From: an uncultured Polaribacter sp.
GTDB lineage: Bacteria > Bacteroidota > Bacteroidia > Flavobacteriales > Flavobacteriaceae
Length of the DNA stretch: 64,000 bases
NCBI RefSeq assembly: GCF_947501385.1
Contig: NZ_CANMVP010000025.1
Span: 1 to 64,000, forward strand
Direction of reading: 5' to 3'
A program made the position numbers and the translations under genes. This document shows positions 43,129-51,500 of the stretch, one piece after another (position 1 is the first letter of the stretch; each line of letters opens with the position of its first letter). Below the pieces are notes generated by a model that saw only the letters and a program-made list of their open reading frames with translations, did no database searches and was not told the DNA's origin.

Positions 43129-44067
43129 TTAAGTAAGTCGTTCATATCTTGTTTCTAAAATACCTTTGTAAGCAGTTTTCATATCATCCGATAAAAAGGA
43201 ATTATCAATCCATTTTATAGCTTTAGATTTATTTTTGAGCATACGCTTAAAAACACCTTGTATTTGTCTATCAGTTAATCCAAGTCCTTGACCTAAATGC
43301 TCAAAATGGGCTTTTTTAAATTTTCGCTTTTTCCCTTCAAGGGTGAGTGCCAATTCTTCAGTATCTTCAGGAAGAACAATAGACACATTTAACAAATCAT
43401 ATGCAGGAGCTAATATCCAACCTGAAGGGCTTTCTATCATGGAAAAGTTTTTCAAATGCATATCATTGTTTCCCGTGAGAAAACTAAAGATAGCCAATTC
43501 AAAATAGAAGATTTTATCCAACAAAGTATTATTAGAATAATTGTCCAAGGCTTTACCAACTTTTTCCATGGAACTTTTATACTTATCAAAAGCTTCCGTT
43601 ATTTGAAACATATCCAACATATGGATTTTCTTTCCTTTTTCAGTCCTATCGATACGTTTGGTAACATAAGACAATTCACCCGAAGACAATTTTATCAAAC
43701 TAGAGGGAACAACCCGTATGCCAAAAGCTTCCGCAATCCGCATAGTCAAATGTTCGTTCTCTGGCATTTCCGGAAATTGATGGGATGGTGGTTTAAATAT
43801 ATACTGGCCACCAAGTGCACCAACAACAGTTAACCGTGTGTCGGCTTGTTCTTGCGTTTCTTTTATCAAGGACATTGATAATTTAGGTTGCACACCTGGT
43901 ACAGCAACACTGCGCTCAACAACACTCTTTGCCAATTCTGCCATTTGGTCTATAGTGTATGGGATTATTGGAGGTGTTGTAGTGCCAAAGAATTCCATAG
44001 AACATTTTTCATGAAAATCAGTTTCATTTTCAAGTGGCTCATAACAATATAAACATCTATTCTTCAT
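43129..44067 (-). CDS. hipT: HipT-like serine/threonine kinase toxin
   Basis: About 312 residues from the ATG at 44067 (an in-frame ATG at 44088 would add seven residues). It is the kinase half of HipA: a Cys-rich N-terminus (CLYCYEPL..FHEKC, perhaps zinc-binding), PGVQPKLSMSL around the nucleotide loop, YIFKPPS, the SYVTKRIDR segment, the catalytic GNNDMHLKNF and the metal-binding APAYDLLN. The HipA N-terminal subdomain is encoded separately by the upstream gene, as in HipBST systems. E. coli HipT phosphorylates tryptophanyl-tRNA synthetase; the target here is unknown. Confidence 0.85.
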   Translation of the reverse strand: MKNRCLYCYEPLENETDFHEKCSMEFFGTTTPPIIPYTIDQMAELAKSVVERSVAVPGVQPKLSMSLIKETQEQADTRLTVVGALGGQYIFKPPSHQFPEMPENEHLTMRIAEAFGIRVVPSSLIKLSSGELSYVTKRIDRTEKGKKIHMLDMFQITEAFDKYKSSMEKVGKALDNYSNNTLLDKIFYFELAIFSFLTGNNDMHLKNFSMIESPSGWILAPAYDLLNVSIVLPEDTEELALTLEGKKRKFKKAHFEHLGQGLGLTDRQIQGVFKRMLKNKSKAIKWIDNSFLSDDMKTAYKGILETRYERLT

Positions 44068-44392
44068 GGTTATCAGTTTTAGGTACAACGCTTACTGCCC
44101 CAATACAATTCTGGCAACAGGCCAATAATAATCCCATACGATCATTTCGGTTTATTTTCCAGTTTTTTGATGCTATATCCAATAACCAACCTTCAGGGAT
44201 CAAACCTTCAAAAAAAGGAAATAGTTTATTATCAGTATAAGCTTCTTTCCTAACAGGCATGGTAAACGTTATAAATTCAAAAGGATGGGTTTCTATATAA
44301 GTTGCATCGTACTGAAAAACATAATCACCTTCGTCAGTTTCGGTAATAGTTCCTGCCAAATAATCTTTATAATATACGTTACCTTGTCTCAT
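44057..44392 (-). CDS. hipS: HipS-like protein (HipA N-terminal subdomain)
   Basis: A 111-residue protein that matches only the N-terminal subdomain of HipA: GNVYYKDYLAGTITETDEG, FTMPVRKEAY, FPFFEGLIPEGWLLD and a C-terminal NDRMGLLLAC. In the tripartite HipBST systems, this stand-alone subdomain (HipS) acts as the antitoxin of the HipT kinase. It overlaps the HTH gene by 14 bases and the kinase by 11 bases, giving a coupled hipB-hipS-hipT order. Confidence 0.83.
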   Translation of the reverse strand: MRQGNVYYKDYLAGTITETDEGDYVFQYDATYIETHPFEFITFTMPVRKEAYTDNKLFPFFEGLIPEGWLLDIASKNWKINRNDRMGLLLACCQNCIGAVSVVPKTDNHEE

Positions 44393-44597
44393 TGTTCAAT
44401 GCTTTACTATTTACAGGGGCTAACTCATGCCCAAACATAGCAAGAACAAGATTAACCTTTTCCATATTAAGCTTGGTCTTACCTTGTTCTATTTTTCGTA
44501 CCACAGTTAAAGCAACACCAGCTCTGTCGGCAAACTCTTCTTGTGTGAGCCCAACTTCTTTTCTTCGTTCTTTAACAAATTCTGCTAATGATTTCAT
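44379..44597 (-). CDS. hipB: HipB-like HTH regulator
   Basis: A 72-residue XRE-type DNA-binding protein: LAEFVKERRKEVGLTQEEFADRAGVALTVVRKIEQGKTKLNMEKVNLVLAMFG. It is the first gene of the tripartite toxin-antitoxin operon. Upstream are three palindromes of the form TATATGCTTTTACATATA at exactly 40-bp spacing (44615, 44655, 44695), the probable autoregulatory operators, and a TAnnTTTG box between the first two. Confidence 0.87.
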   Translation of the reverse strand: MKSLAEFVKERRKEVGLTQEEFADRAGVALTVVRKIEQGKTKLNMEKVNLVLAMFGHELAPVNSKALNNETR

Positions 44598-44614
44598 CTT
44601 ATATTTATATTATG

Positions 44615-44716
44615 ATTATATGCTTTTACATATAATTTTAAGCAAATATACATAATTATATGCTTTTACATATAATTTAAATAAAAAAGACGCAATTATA
44701 TGCTTTTGCATATAAA
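44615..44716. promoter_or_regulatory. Three HipB operators at 40-bp spacing
   Basis: ATTATATGCTTTTACATATAAT at 44615-44636 is repeated exactly at 44655-44676 and with two changes at 44695-44716. Each contains TATATG-N6-CATATA, a perfect six-bp inverted pair. The 40-bp period is close to four helical turns, so bound dimers would lie on one face of DNA. Repression by the hipB product is inference from position. Confidence 0.75.
44643..44650 (-). promoter_or_regulatory. -7 box for the hipBST-like operon
   Basis: The minus strand reads TATATTTG (TAnnTTTG), 46 bases before the hipB start and between the first and second operators, so that a regulator on the operators would block polymerase. Confidence 0.6.
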
Positions 44717-44788
44717 ATTAGGGATAGGTTTTAAAATTAAGTGAAGAGGTTAAGTATAAGAAAGCCCAGAAAGATACTGGGCTTATAT

Positions 44789-44968
44789 TTACATTTTAAG
44801 ATTTTTAATAAACTTAACAATGGATTTGAACAACATCGAGGCAATAAAACTGACCAAAGCCCCAACAAATGCCAAAACAATAGTGGTAACCAAATCCTCA
44901 ACACCAATATTAACAATTGATGAAAAGAAAGTACCGCCAATAATGGCAGATTTGGTGTTATAATCCAT
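44789..44968 (-). CDS. Small holin-like membrane protein
   Basis: About 59 residues from the ATG at 44968 (upstream ATGs would add up to 11 residues). It has two hydrophobic segments (AIIGGTFFSSIVNIG and TTIVLAFVGALVSFIASMLF) and a basic C-terminus (KSIVKFIKNLKM), the layout of small holin-like proteins. It overlaps the preceding gene by 11 bases. It is the last gene of a four-gene minus-strand cassette with a DUF5675 protein. Confidence 0.62.
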   Translation of the reverse strand: MDYNTKSAIIGGTFFSSIVNIGVEDLVTTIVLAFVGALVSFIASMLFKSIVKFIKNLKM

Positions 44969-45200
44969 CGTCATTCTCATCAGTTTCTGTGTTTTTATCA
45001 TCGGTAACTACGGCTTGACTTACTGCGGTGGCCACAGTACCAGCAACAGTCATATAAGTAGCAATGGTTACCACAATGGCAGGCATACTAATCGGTGCAG
45101 CTATGATAGCACCACCTGCAGTAGCCAATGCAATACCGATATTTCGTAAAGTCTTGAAAAATTTGGGAGTTGGTTTTTTATAACGTTCTACAATGTTCAT
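44958..45200 (-). CDS. Small membrane protein of the DUF5675 cassette
   Basis: An 80-residue protein with a basic N-terminus (ERYKKPTPKFFKTLRN), two closely spaced hydrophobic segments (residues 22-38 and 42-63, rich in Ala, Gly, Ile and Thr) and an acidic tail (TDDKNTETDENDDG). Two helices with a short turn resemble holins or channel-forming peptides. It overlaps the DUF5675 gene by 23 bases. The function is unknown. Confidence 0.65.
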   Translation of the reverse strand: MNIVERYKKPTPKFFKTLRNIGIALATAGGAIIAAPISMPAIVVTIATYMTVAGTVATAVSQAVVTDDKNTETDENDDGL

Positions 45201-45600
45201 AATTCTGTGATTTAATAGTTAATAAAATAGGTTCTTTTCGGTCTTTAGCTTGATACACCAAAGACAACAGTTTTTGCATAGCATTTTTAGAGTAAATACC
45301 CTTTCCTATACCACTCAAATAAGTTACTGGAGCAATACACCCTTGAAGCTCTTTTAAAGCATCATTCGCAGGATGGAAGAGAATAAAACTTCTACCTTTT
45401 ACAGCCTTCAAAATCAAATGATGCTTAAACCGTTTGGAAAAACGTGGTTCAACTTCATAAATACCTTCAGGAATACAGGAAATGTTTCGCTTGTTGTCGT
45501 TCCAGGGCAATTCTATGGTATAACAAAGGAATCTATCAGAATTAAAGAGAGTACCATTGGTACCCTCTTTAAAATAGGCTCTATGCAGCACTAATTCCAT
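45178..45600 (-). CDS. DUF5675 family protein
   Basis: A 140-residue protein with the DUF5675 features GTLFNSDRFLCYTIELPW, RNISCIPEGIYEVEPRFSKR, SFILFHPANDALKELQGCIAPV. The family occurs in phages and Bacteroidetes elements; its activity is not established to my knowledge. The conserved His, Asn and Cys in HPAN..QGCIAP give it the look of an enzyme. It lies two bases after the 251-residue gene and overlaps the next by 23 bases. Confidence 0.8.
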   Translation of the reverse strand: MELVLHRAYFKEGTNGTLFNSDRFLCYTIELPWNDNKRNISCIPEGIYEVEPRFSKRFKHHLILKAVKGRSFILFHPANDALKELQGCIAPVTYLSGIGKGIYSKNAMQKLLSLVYQAKDRKEPILLTIKSQNYEHCRTL

Positions 45601-45602
45601 AC

Positions 45603-46358
45603 TTACGGTGTATCTACAATAACAATAGCCAAAGCGTTGTAAGCACCGTTCTTAAGCTCGTACATTTGTCCGTTTACCTCTTGGTAAAACTCAACACCAA
45701 GTACCTGAACAACAGGAAGCGTTGAGTTAGCAGTCAATGAAGCTGTTAAGGCAATGGCAGCAGTATCAGCAGCTGTGTATGGAAGAATTGCAGTCTCATC
45801 ATTTTCAAATGTTGAGGTTTCATTTTCGAAATCCAGTTCAGAAGCACCCATTACCACTTTAAAATGTGTAGTTCCTGTAGGAGCAGCAATTCTCAAAGTT
45901 GGTGAGAATGGGTCAAGGTTTAAAGTAGCATCTCCAGTCACTCGGTCAAATGCATTCACAAATGGAGCAAATAAAGTTGTTCCTAATTTTCCGTTGAGGT
46001 TGAACTCAAAACCTGATAATAAGTTAAAATCACCATCAGTTAAAGTTCTCAACCCTCTCTCATTAACGGCATCAGTTTTAATGATAGCCAAGAGATCCTT
46101 GGTTAATCGACTTGTTACACGCTTATCTTTCGCATTTTGCAACAGGATCCGAATAGCGTTTCTTAATAGTTTACCACCTTTACCAGCACGTCCAAATTCA
46201 GACCCATTTTCACGCGTTCTTTGAAACGCAGGATCATTCGCAATACGGTTGGCATCAACACCTCCTTTTTCGCGAGCTAGATGTCCATCAGTTGTTTTGT
46301 AAAAGGAAATACCACCTATAGTTCCTTTTAGTTTAATAATTCCAGTTTGTTTTGCCAT
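45603..46358 (-). CDS. Conserved 251-residue protein of Bacteroidetes elements
   Basis: It starts MAKQTGIIKLKGTIGGISFYKT and continues with a basic segment DGHLAREKGGVDANRIANDPAFQRTRENGSEFGRAGKGGKLLRNAIR, then a helical domain and, from about residue 150, beta-rich sequence. I recognise it as a protein often found with DUF5675 genes in flavobacterial genomes; I know of no assigned function. No signal peptide or membrane helix is present. It is the first gene of the cassette, divergent from a small broken HTH-like gene at 46578. Confidence 0.68.
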   Translation of the reverse strand: MAKQTGIIKLKGTIGGISFYKTTDGHLAREKGGVDANRIANDPAFQRTRENGSEFGRAGKGGKLLRNAIRILLQNAKDKRVTSRLTKDLLAIIKTDAVNERGLRTLTDGDFNLLSGFEFNLNGKLGTTLFAPFVNAFDRVTGDATLNLDPFSPTLRIAAPTGTTHFKVVMGASELDFENETSTFENDETAILPYTAADTAAIALTASLTANSTLPVVQVLGVEFYQEVNGQMYELKNGAYNALAIVIVDTP

Positions 46359-46577
46359 AATAATTCGTTTTTTGATTAGTATTTCAAATCACGTAACTTT
46401 ATGGCTTGCAATAAAAAAGTAGATTCCGTTTTTGGTCATCCATTCCGATACAACCAAAAACGTCATTAAAATATTGATAACACTATCGTGTTGTCAACAT
46501 TTTAACAACGCATCATCACCATCATCATAAATTAATTAAGTTTGTTTAATACATAGATAAAGCATACATAAAGTATC
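46359..46577. promoter_or_regulatory. Divergent leader of the DUF5675 cassette with two hairpins
   Basis: The region between the 251-residue gene and the small gene at 46578 contains CGTTTTTGGT (46427-46436) with its inverted copy (46453-46462) and a second hairpin TTGATAACAC-TATC-GTGTTGTCAA (46474-46497). Either may be an operator for this cassette. No clear TAnnTTTG box is visible. Confidence 0.4.
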
Positions 46578-46775
46578 ATGAATCAGAAAAGAGCTTGTAT
46601 ATATCCAAAAGACATTCAGCGAATCACAGGACGAAGTGAACGTTATGGTCGTAAGCTTTTAAATGATATTAAAAACTACTTCGGGAAAGAATCCTACCAA
46701 TTTATCACAATAAAAGAATTCGTTTAATATAGTGGAATAGAAGAAGAAATTGTCAATAAATATTTAATAGATTAA
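46578..46775 (+). pseudogene. Small HTH-like gene with in-frame stop
   Basis: The frame starts at ATG 46578 and encodes NQKRACIYPKDIQRITGRSERYGRKLLNDI and further, a short DNA-binding-like protein seen beside such cassettes. A TAA at 46725-46727 stops it at 49 residues, but the same frame continues with YSGIEEEIVNKYLID to a second stop at 46773-46775. The continuation reads as the natural end of the protein, so a single substitution seems to have broken the gene. Confidence 0.5.
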
Positions 46776-46882
46776 TCATAATATTTGATGCGAATTGACT
46801 GGTTTTAATGAAGTTAAAAGCGTAAATTTGTTGTAAGACGTTCAGATAAAAAATACTATTTCAAACTAACAAATAGGTCAAC

Positions 46883-46895
46883 AATTCGGTTCACA
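46883..46895 (+). promoter_or_regulatory. Right-end copy of the arm-type repeat
   Basis: AATTCGGTTCACA is identical to the two direct copies at 22741 and 22753. It lies 59 bases inside the right att site, as expected for an arm site on the distal end. Confidence 0.6.
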
Positions 46896-46953
46896 CTGTT
46901 TTAGTCTATTTCGTAAAGTATTGATTTTACTGCATAGTGGCGGTTTAGTTATC

Positions 46954-46969
46954 ATCCTGCCACCCCGAC
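46954..46969 (+). other. Attachment site attR of element 1 / attL of element 2
   Basis: ATCCTGCCACCCCGAC is identical to the 3' end of tRNA-Pro at 22627-22642. Upstream bases do not match the tRNA, so this is not a tRNA gene. A second integrase leader follows, showing that the site is the junction of two tandem elements. Confidence 0.85.
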
Positions 46970-46991
46970 AACTTTAAGTATTAAATTAGTG

Positions 46992-47027
46992 CAAAACCTT
47001 GGTAATCTAACGATTATCAAGGTTTTG
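46992..47027 (+). repeat. Element-end hairpin, second copy
   Basis: CAAAACCTTGGTAATC and GATTATCAAGGTTTTG form a 16-base stem with one mismatch, followed by TGGTTTTTAG. It corresponds in place and sequence to the hairpin at 22665-22700. Confidence 0.6.
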
Positions 47028-47079
47028 TGGTTTTTAGACAATCATAAAATTTGATTGAATTTAAACAAACAAGTGACCT

Positions 47080-47122
47080 ATTCGGTTACCTAATTAGCAA
47101 AAGCAAAAAAAGGTAACCGAAT
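47080..47122. promoter_or_regulatory. Integrase arm-type inverted repeat, element 2
   Basis: ATTCGGTTACCT (47080-47091) and AGGTAACCGAAT (47111-47122) are exact inverted copies. They hold the same place as ATTCGGTTCACA in element 1 and share its first eight bases, but the last four differ, so the two integrases may have different specificities. Confidence 0.6.
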
Positions 47123-47128
47123 TATATT

Positions 47129-47142
47129 GATTTGACTTTCGT
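47129..47142 (+). promoter_or_regulatory. 14-bp int/xis shared motif, element 2
   Basis: GATTTGACTTTCGT, identical to 22827-22840, lies 38 bases before the broken integrase start. Confidence 0.5.
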
Positions 47143-47180
47143 ATTAAATAATTGTTTAACAAATTTAATTATGAAAAATT

Positions 47181-48416
47181 ATGAAAACTTCCACCACCTT
47201 CAGTATACTGTTTTGGTTAAAACAATCCAAAGCTAAAAACGGTAAAGCACCATTGTACGCAAGACTTACAGTAAGTGGACAAAGAGCTGAAATCAGTTTA
47301 AAAAGAAAAATTAAAATTACAAATTGGAATGCTACAAAAAACCGTGTAAAAGGGACAAACCAAGAAGCAAGAACAATCAATGAATATTTAAACCAAGTTC
47401 AAAAAGGAATTATTCAATCTAAAAACGAATTAACACTTGAAAATAAATACATCACTTCTCAAGCAATCAAGTCAAGATATCTAAAAGAAGATGAACAAAA
47501 CCATACGTTGAATGATATTATCAAATATCATAATGAAGATATGGTTAATAAGTTAAAATGGGGAACACAGAAAAACTATTTTACTACTCAAAAATATATT
47601 TCAAAATTTCTTAAGAAATATTTTAACACATCAGACATCTACTTAAAGCAATTGGATTATAACTTCATTTTAAAATTTGAAAAATTTTTAAGAGAGTATC
47701 AACCATTAGACCATCAAAAAAAGATGGGAAATAATTCAGTGATGAAACATATTGAAAGATTTCGTAAAATGATAACGCTTTAGTTTAAATTAGAATGGAT
47801 TGACAGAGATCCTTTTATTAATTTTAAATCAAAATTCGAAAAAGTAGAACGTGGTTATTTAACAGTAGTAGAATTAGAAACTATTGAAGAAAAGCAATTT
47901 TCAATTCCTAGACTTCAATTAGTAAAGGATTTATTCATTTTCTCTAGTTACTCAGGTTTAAGTTATATTGATGTAATTAATTTAACTGAAGATAATATTA
48001 ATTTTGGTATTGATGGTGAATTATGGATTGTCAAAAAAAGAGAAAAAACAAATAAGTTGCTAAGAATACCTATTCTATCAAAAGCAAAAAAGTTAATCGA
48101 TAAATACAAAGTAAATCCAAAATCAGAAATAAACGGAACTATTTTTCCAAAGATTTCTAATCAAAAATTGAATTCATATTTAAAAGAAGTAGCAGATATT
48201 TGTTTAATAAAAAAGAACCTTACTTTTCATCTGGCACGTCATACTTTTGCAACGACTGTTACATTAACTAATGGTGTGCCTATTGAAACCGTATCTCAAT
48301 TATTAGGGCATTCAAGAATTTCTACCACTCAAATTTATGCGAAAGTTATTGAAAGAAAAGTGAGTGATGATATGACTCTATTAAAAGAAAAATTGAAACT
48401 TAAAAAAGTTAATTAA
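47181..48416 (+). pseudogene. Tyrosine recombinase broken by an in-frame amber codon
   Basis: The frame is collinear with the integrase at 22873 over its whole length, about 411 codons. A TAG at 47781-47783 interrupts it after RFRKMITL, where the intact homologue reads LAYKMEW. The frame then resumes without shift (FKLEWIDRDPFINF, LSYIDVINLTEDNI, ARHTFAT, LLGHSRISTTQIYAKV) to 48416, with all catalytic motifs kept. One base change thus inactivated it, apparently recently. Readthrough cannot be excluded. Confidence 0.85.
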
Positions 48417-48535
48417 TTCTAATAGAGTTAATTCTTTTTTGATACTTAAGTTTTAGTAAAGATTTTTTTAATTTTATGATGCTACTATTTTACATATAAT
48501 TTTAATATCATTGTAAATAAATTTTTGTTTAACAA

Positions 48536-51500
48536 ATGACTAAAAAAATCTTATTTTTCATTAATCTACTTTTCTTTTTATGTTTTCATACTATAGCGCA
48601 ACAAAACGAACTTTCCTATTCAAAAAAAATCACTATATCCCAAGGTTTAGCTCATAATGGAGTAACTTGTATTCTTAAAGATAGTAAAGGTTTTATTTGG
48701 ATTGGTACTTACGAAGGAATTAATAAATATGATGGATATAAGCTTACCACTTATAAAAACACTTTAGATAGCGAGTTACTTTCTAGTAACAGAGTAAGAG
48801 CATTGACTGAAGATACAAAACAGAATTTATGGATTGGCACTGATGAAGGAATTACAATCTACAACACTTCTAGTGAAAAATTCACACAAATTTACCCTAA
48901 AGAATCAATATCAAAGGAAAAAAAAGGAGTTATAGTAAGAAAAATTTTAGTCAAAAAAAATAAAATTTACTGTTTAACTGAAGGAAGAGGTATTTTACTT
49001 TTTGATCAGAATTACAAGTTATTAAATCAATTTGTTCCTGTAACCGAAAAGCAAGGTGATTTAATTTTTTTTGATGCTAAAGAATTATATGATGAGAATA
49101 TTTTATTTTCTACTTCTCAAGGATTACTTTTTTTTGATAATAAAAAGAATAGTTTTCGAAACGTTTTAGAATCAGAGATTGATTTTTCAAGTTCTATACT
49201 TGCAGTTAATGATTCTATTTTTATAACTACTATTTCAAAAGGAGCTGTGTTTTTTTCTTTGAACAAAAAGAAAAAAACATTTCAAACTATAAAACATGTT
49301 TTAAAAGATTATCAATTTAATAGTTCTTTAATTGACGCTAAAGGAAATTTATGGTTAGGTACTTTAAATAAAGGAATTATACAAATAGAAAATATCCATC
49401 AAAAAATAGCTCTCAATAACGTAAAACCATTCGCTAGAAAAGTTTTTACAGATGATCTAGATAGGTTAAGGATAAGCACATTATTCTCTTCTTCAATTAG
49501 CATTTGGGTTGGTTCTTTTAATGAAGGTTTATATCAATTTGATATAAAAGAAAACCCATTCAAAAAATACAATAAAGAAAATAACGATAAATATGGTTTA
49601 GTTTCTTATAATATAACAGGTATATCTGCATTAGATGAATCTAGAGTTTTTGTTACAGCTGCTAAAGGAGGTATAGGGCTTTTTAATACAAGAAAGAATG
49701 TATTTGAACCATTACCTTTTGATATTCCATCAGAATATAAACTAAACGTTTCTAATGTTTTTGTAGATAGTAGAAAAGCAATTTGGTTAAAAATAGGGAA
49801 GTTAGGCTTATACCGTGTAAAACAAGGGAGTAAAAGTTTGATTAAAATAAATAATCAAATTTTGAATGAAAATTTAGCGGTATTTTACAGAACATTTTCA
49901 GAAGATAGATATGGAAATATATGGATTGGAAGCGACTCTGAAGTTATTAAGATTTCTATTAATAATTTTAACGAAATTAAAAATGTAGAATTATTAAATA
50001 AAAATAATTTTTTTAAAAAGGATAAAATATCACTTATAAGAGTTGTTTATCCAGATCCAATTAAAAATGTTGTTTGGATAGGAACTGATTCAGACGGGCT
50101 TTTTAAAGTCGAAAATAATGAAGAAACCAAACTAAACGAAGCATTAGTCAAAAAAATTACTACAAACACAGAGAATAAAAAATCATTAACAAGTAACTTT
50201 ATAACATCAATATTAAGATTACCTAATAATGAGTTATGGATTGGAACAGAAAATGGTGGTGTTTGCAAAGTTGTAGAGAAAAAAGATAGTTTTGAATTTA
50301 TATCGTTTTCAGAAAAAAATGGTTTATCAAATAACGTAGTTAAGAGTATTCAGTATGATACCAATAATAGTTTGTGGATTTCTACGAATATTGGTTTAAA
50401 TAATTTTGATTTAAAAACAAATGTTTTTAGAAAGTTTAATTTATCAGACGGATTACCTTTTGAAGACTTTTGGTACCCTTCTGAAAAATTAGGAAACGGC
50501 ATATTTTTATTTTCTGGATTAGATGGATTTTGTTATTTTAATTCAAATAAAATAAGTGCTAAAGAAAAACTACCAATTGTATTGTTAGAAAATTTTAAGC
50601 TTTTTAACAACAAAGTATATCCAAGCGACACAATTCATAACAGAATATTATTTGATAAAGACTTCTCTGAATTAAGCCAATTAAATCTAAAATACAACGA
50701 AAATGTGTTTTCTTTAGATATTGTTAGTTTGCATTTTTCTAATCCAAAAAATCATTTAATAAGATATAAATTATATCCAATTAATGAAAATTGGGTAACC
50801 TTACCTTCAAACAGAAATACTATAAATTATAGTGGTTTGCAACCGGGTGAATATGAATTAAGTTACAAAGCATCTAACTCTTTAAATGAATGGACACCTA
50901 CCAAAAAAATTAAAATTAATATTACACCTCCTTTTTGGAAAACAAATTGGGCTTATTTTATTTACTTTCTCTCAGTAATTATTTTATTATATCTAGTAAT
51001 AAAAATTATAACTAAAATACAATCTTTAAATCATAAAGTAGCTATCGAAAAATTAGAAATAAATTCTGTTAAAGAATTAAATGAATCTAAATTACGTTTC
51101 TTTTCAAATATCTCTCATGAAATAAAAACACCTTTAACATTAATCTCTAGTCCTTTGGGTGTTCTATTAAATAGATATAAAAATAATTTAGACGTCTCTG
51201 AAAAATTAGTTCTCATAAAGCGTCAAACAAAAAAAATTAGACAATTGGTAAATCAAGCTAATGATTTCAGAAGAGCTGAAGCTAATTTATTAAAAATGAA
51301 CTACTCTCGTTTTAATTTTAATGATTTCATACAAGAAGTAACAGACGACTTTATGTTTCTTGCAAGTAAAGACGAAAAAAACTTTGAACTCATTGCTAAA
51401 AATAAAAATATTATTGTTTCTGCTGATAAAGATAAATTAGAAAAAATAATAAATAATTTAATTAATAATGCTTTTAAATACACAAGAGCAAATGATATAA

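Larger units (their letters stand above)
22643..46969. mobile_element. 24.3 kb integrative element in tRNA-Pro
   Basis: The element is bounded by identical 16-bp att repeats (22627-22642 and 46954-46969) and carries AATTCGGTTCACA repeats near both ends (22741, 22753 and 46883; inverted at 22784). Core genes are a tyrosine recombinase (22873), an RteC-like regulator (34090), an excisionase-like HTH protein (35158), a replication protein (35525) and a DnaC-like ATPase (36239). No relaxase, VirB/Tra or phage structural gene is recognisable, so it is either mobilised in trans or is a satellite-like element. Cargo comprises thiamine genes, a run of small enzymes, a methyltransferase/DGQHR defence-like operon, HipBST and a DUF5675 cassette. 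Confidence 0.85.

Noticed and set aside
44615..44716. CRISPR array
   Set aside because: Only three palindromic units with very short, AT-rich, related spacers and no cas genes; position and symmetry fit operators.
45754..46224. 156-codon open frame on the plus strand
   Set aside because: It is the complement of the 251-residue gene, has no independent start context and lacks any recognisable family.
22643..46969. Conjugative transposon with its own transfer genes
   Set aside because: No relaxase, coupling protein or Tra/VirB-like gene is visible in any frame, although an RteC-like gene is present.
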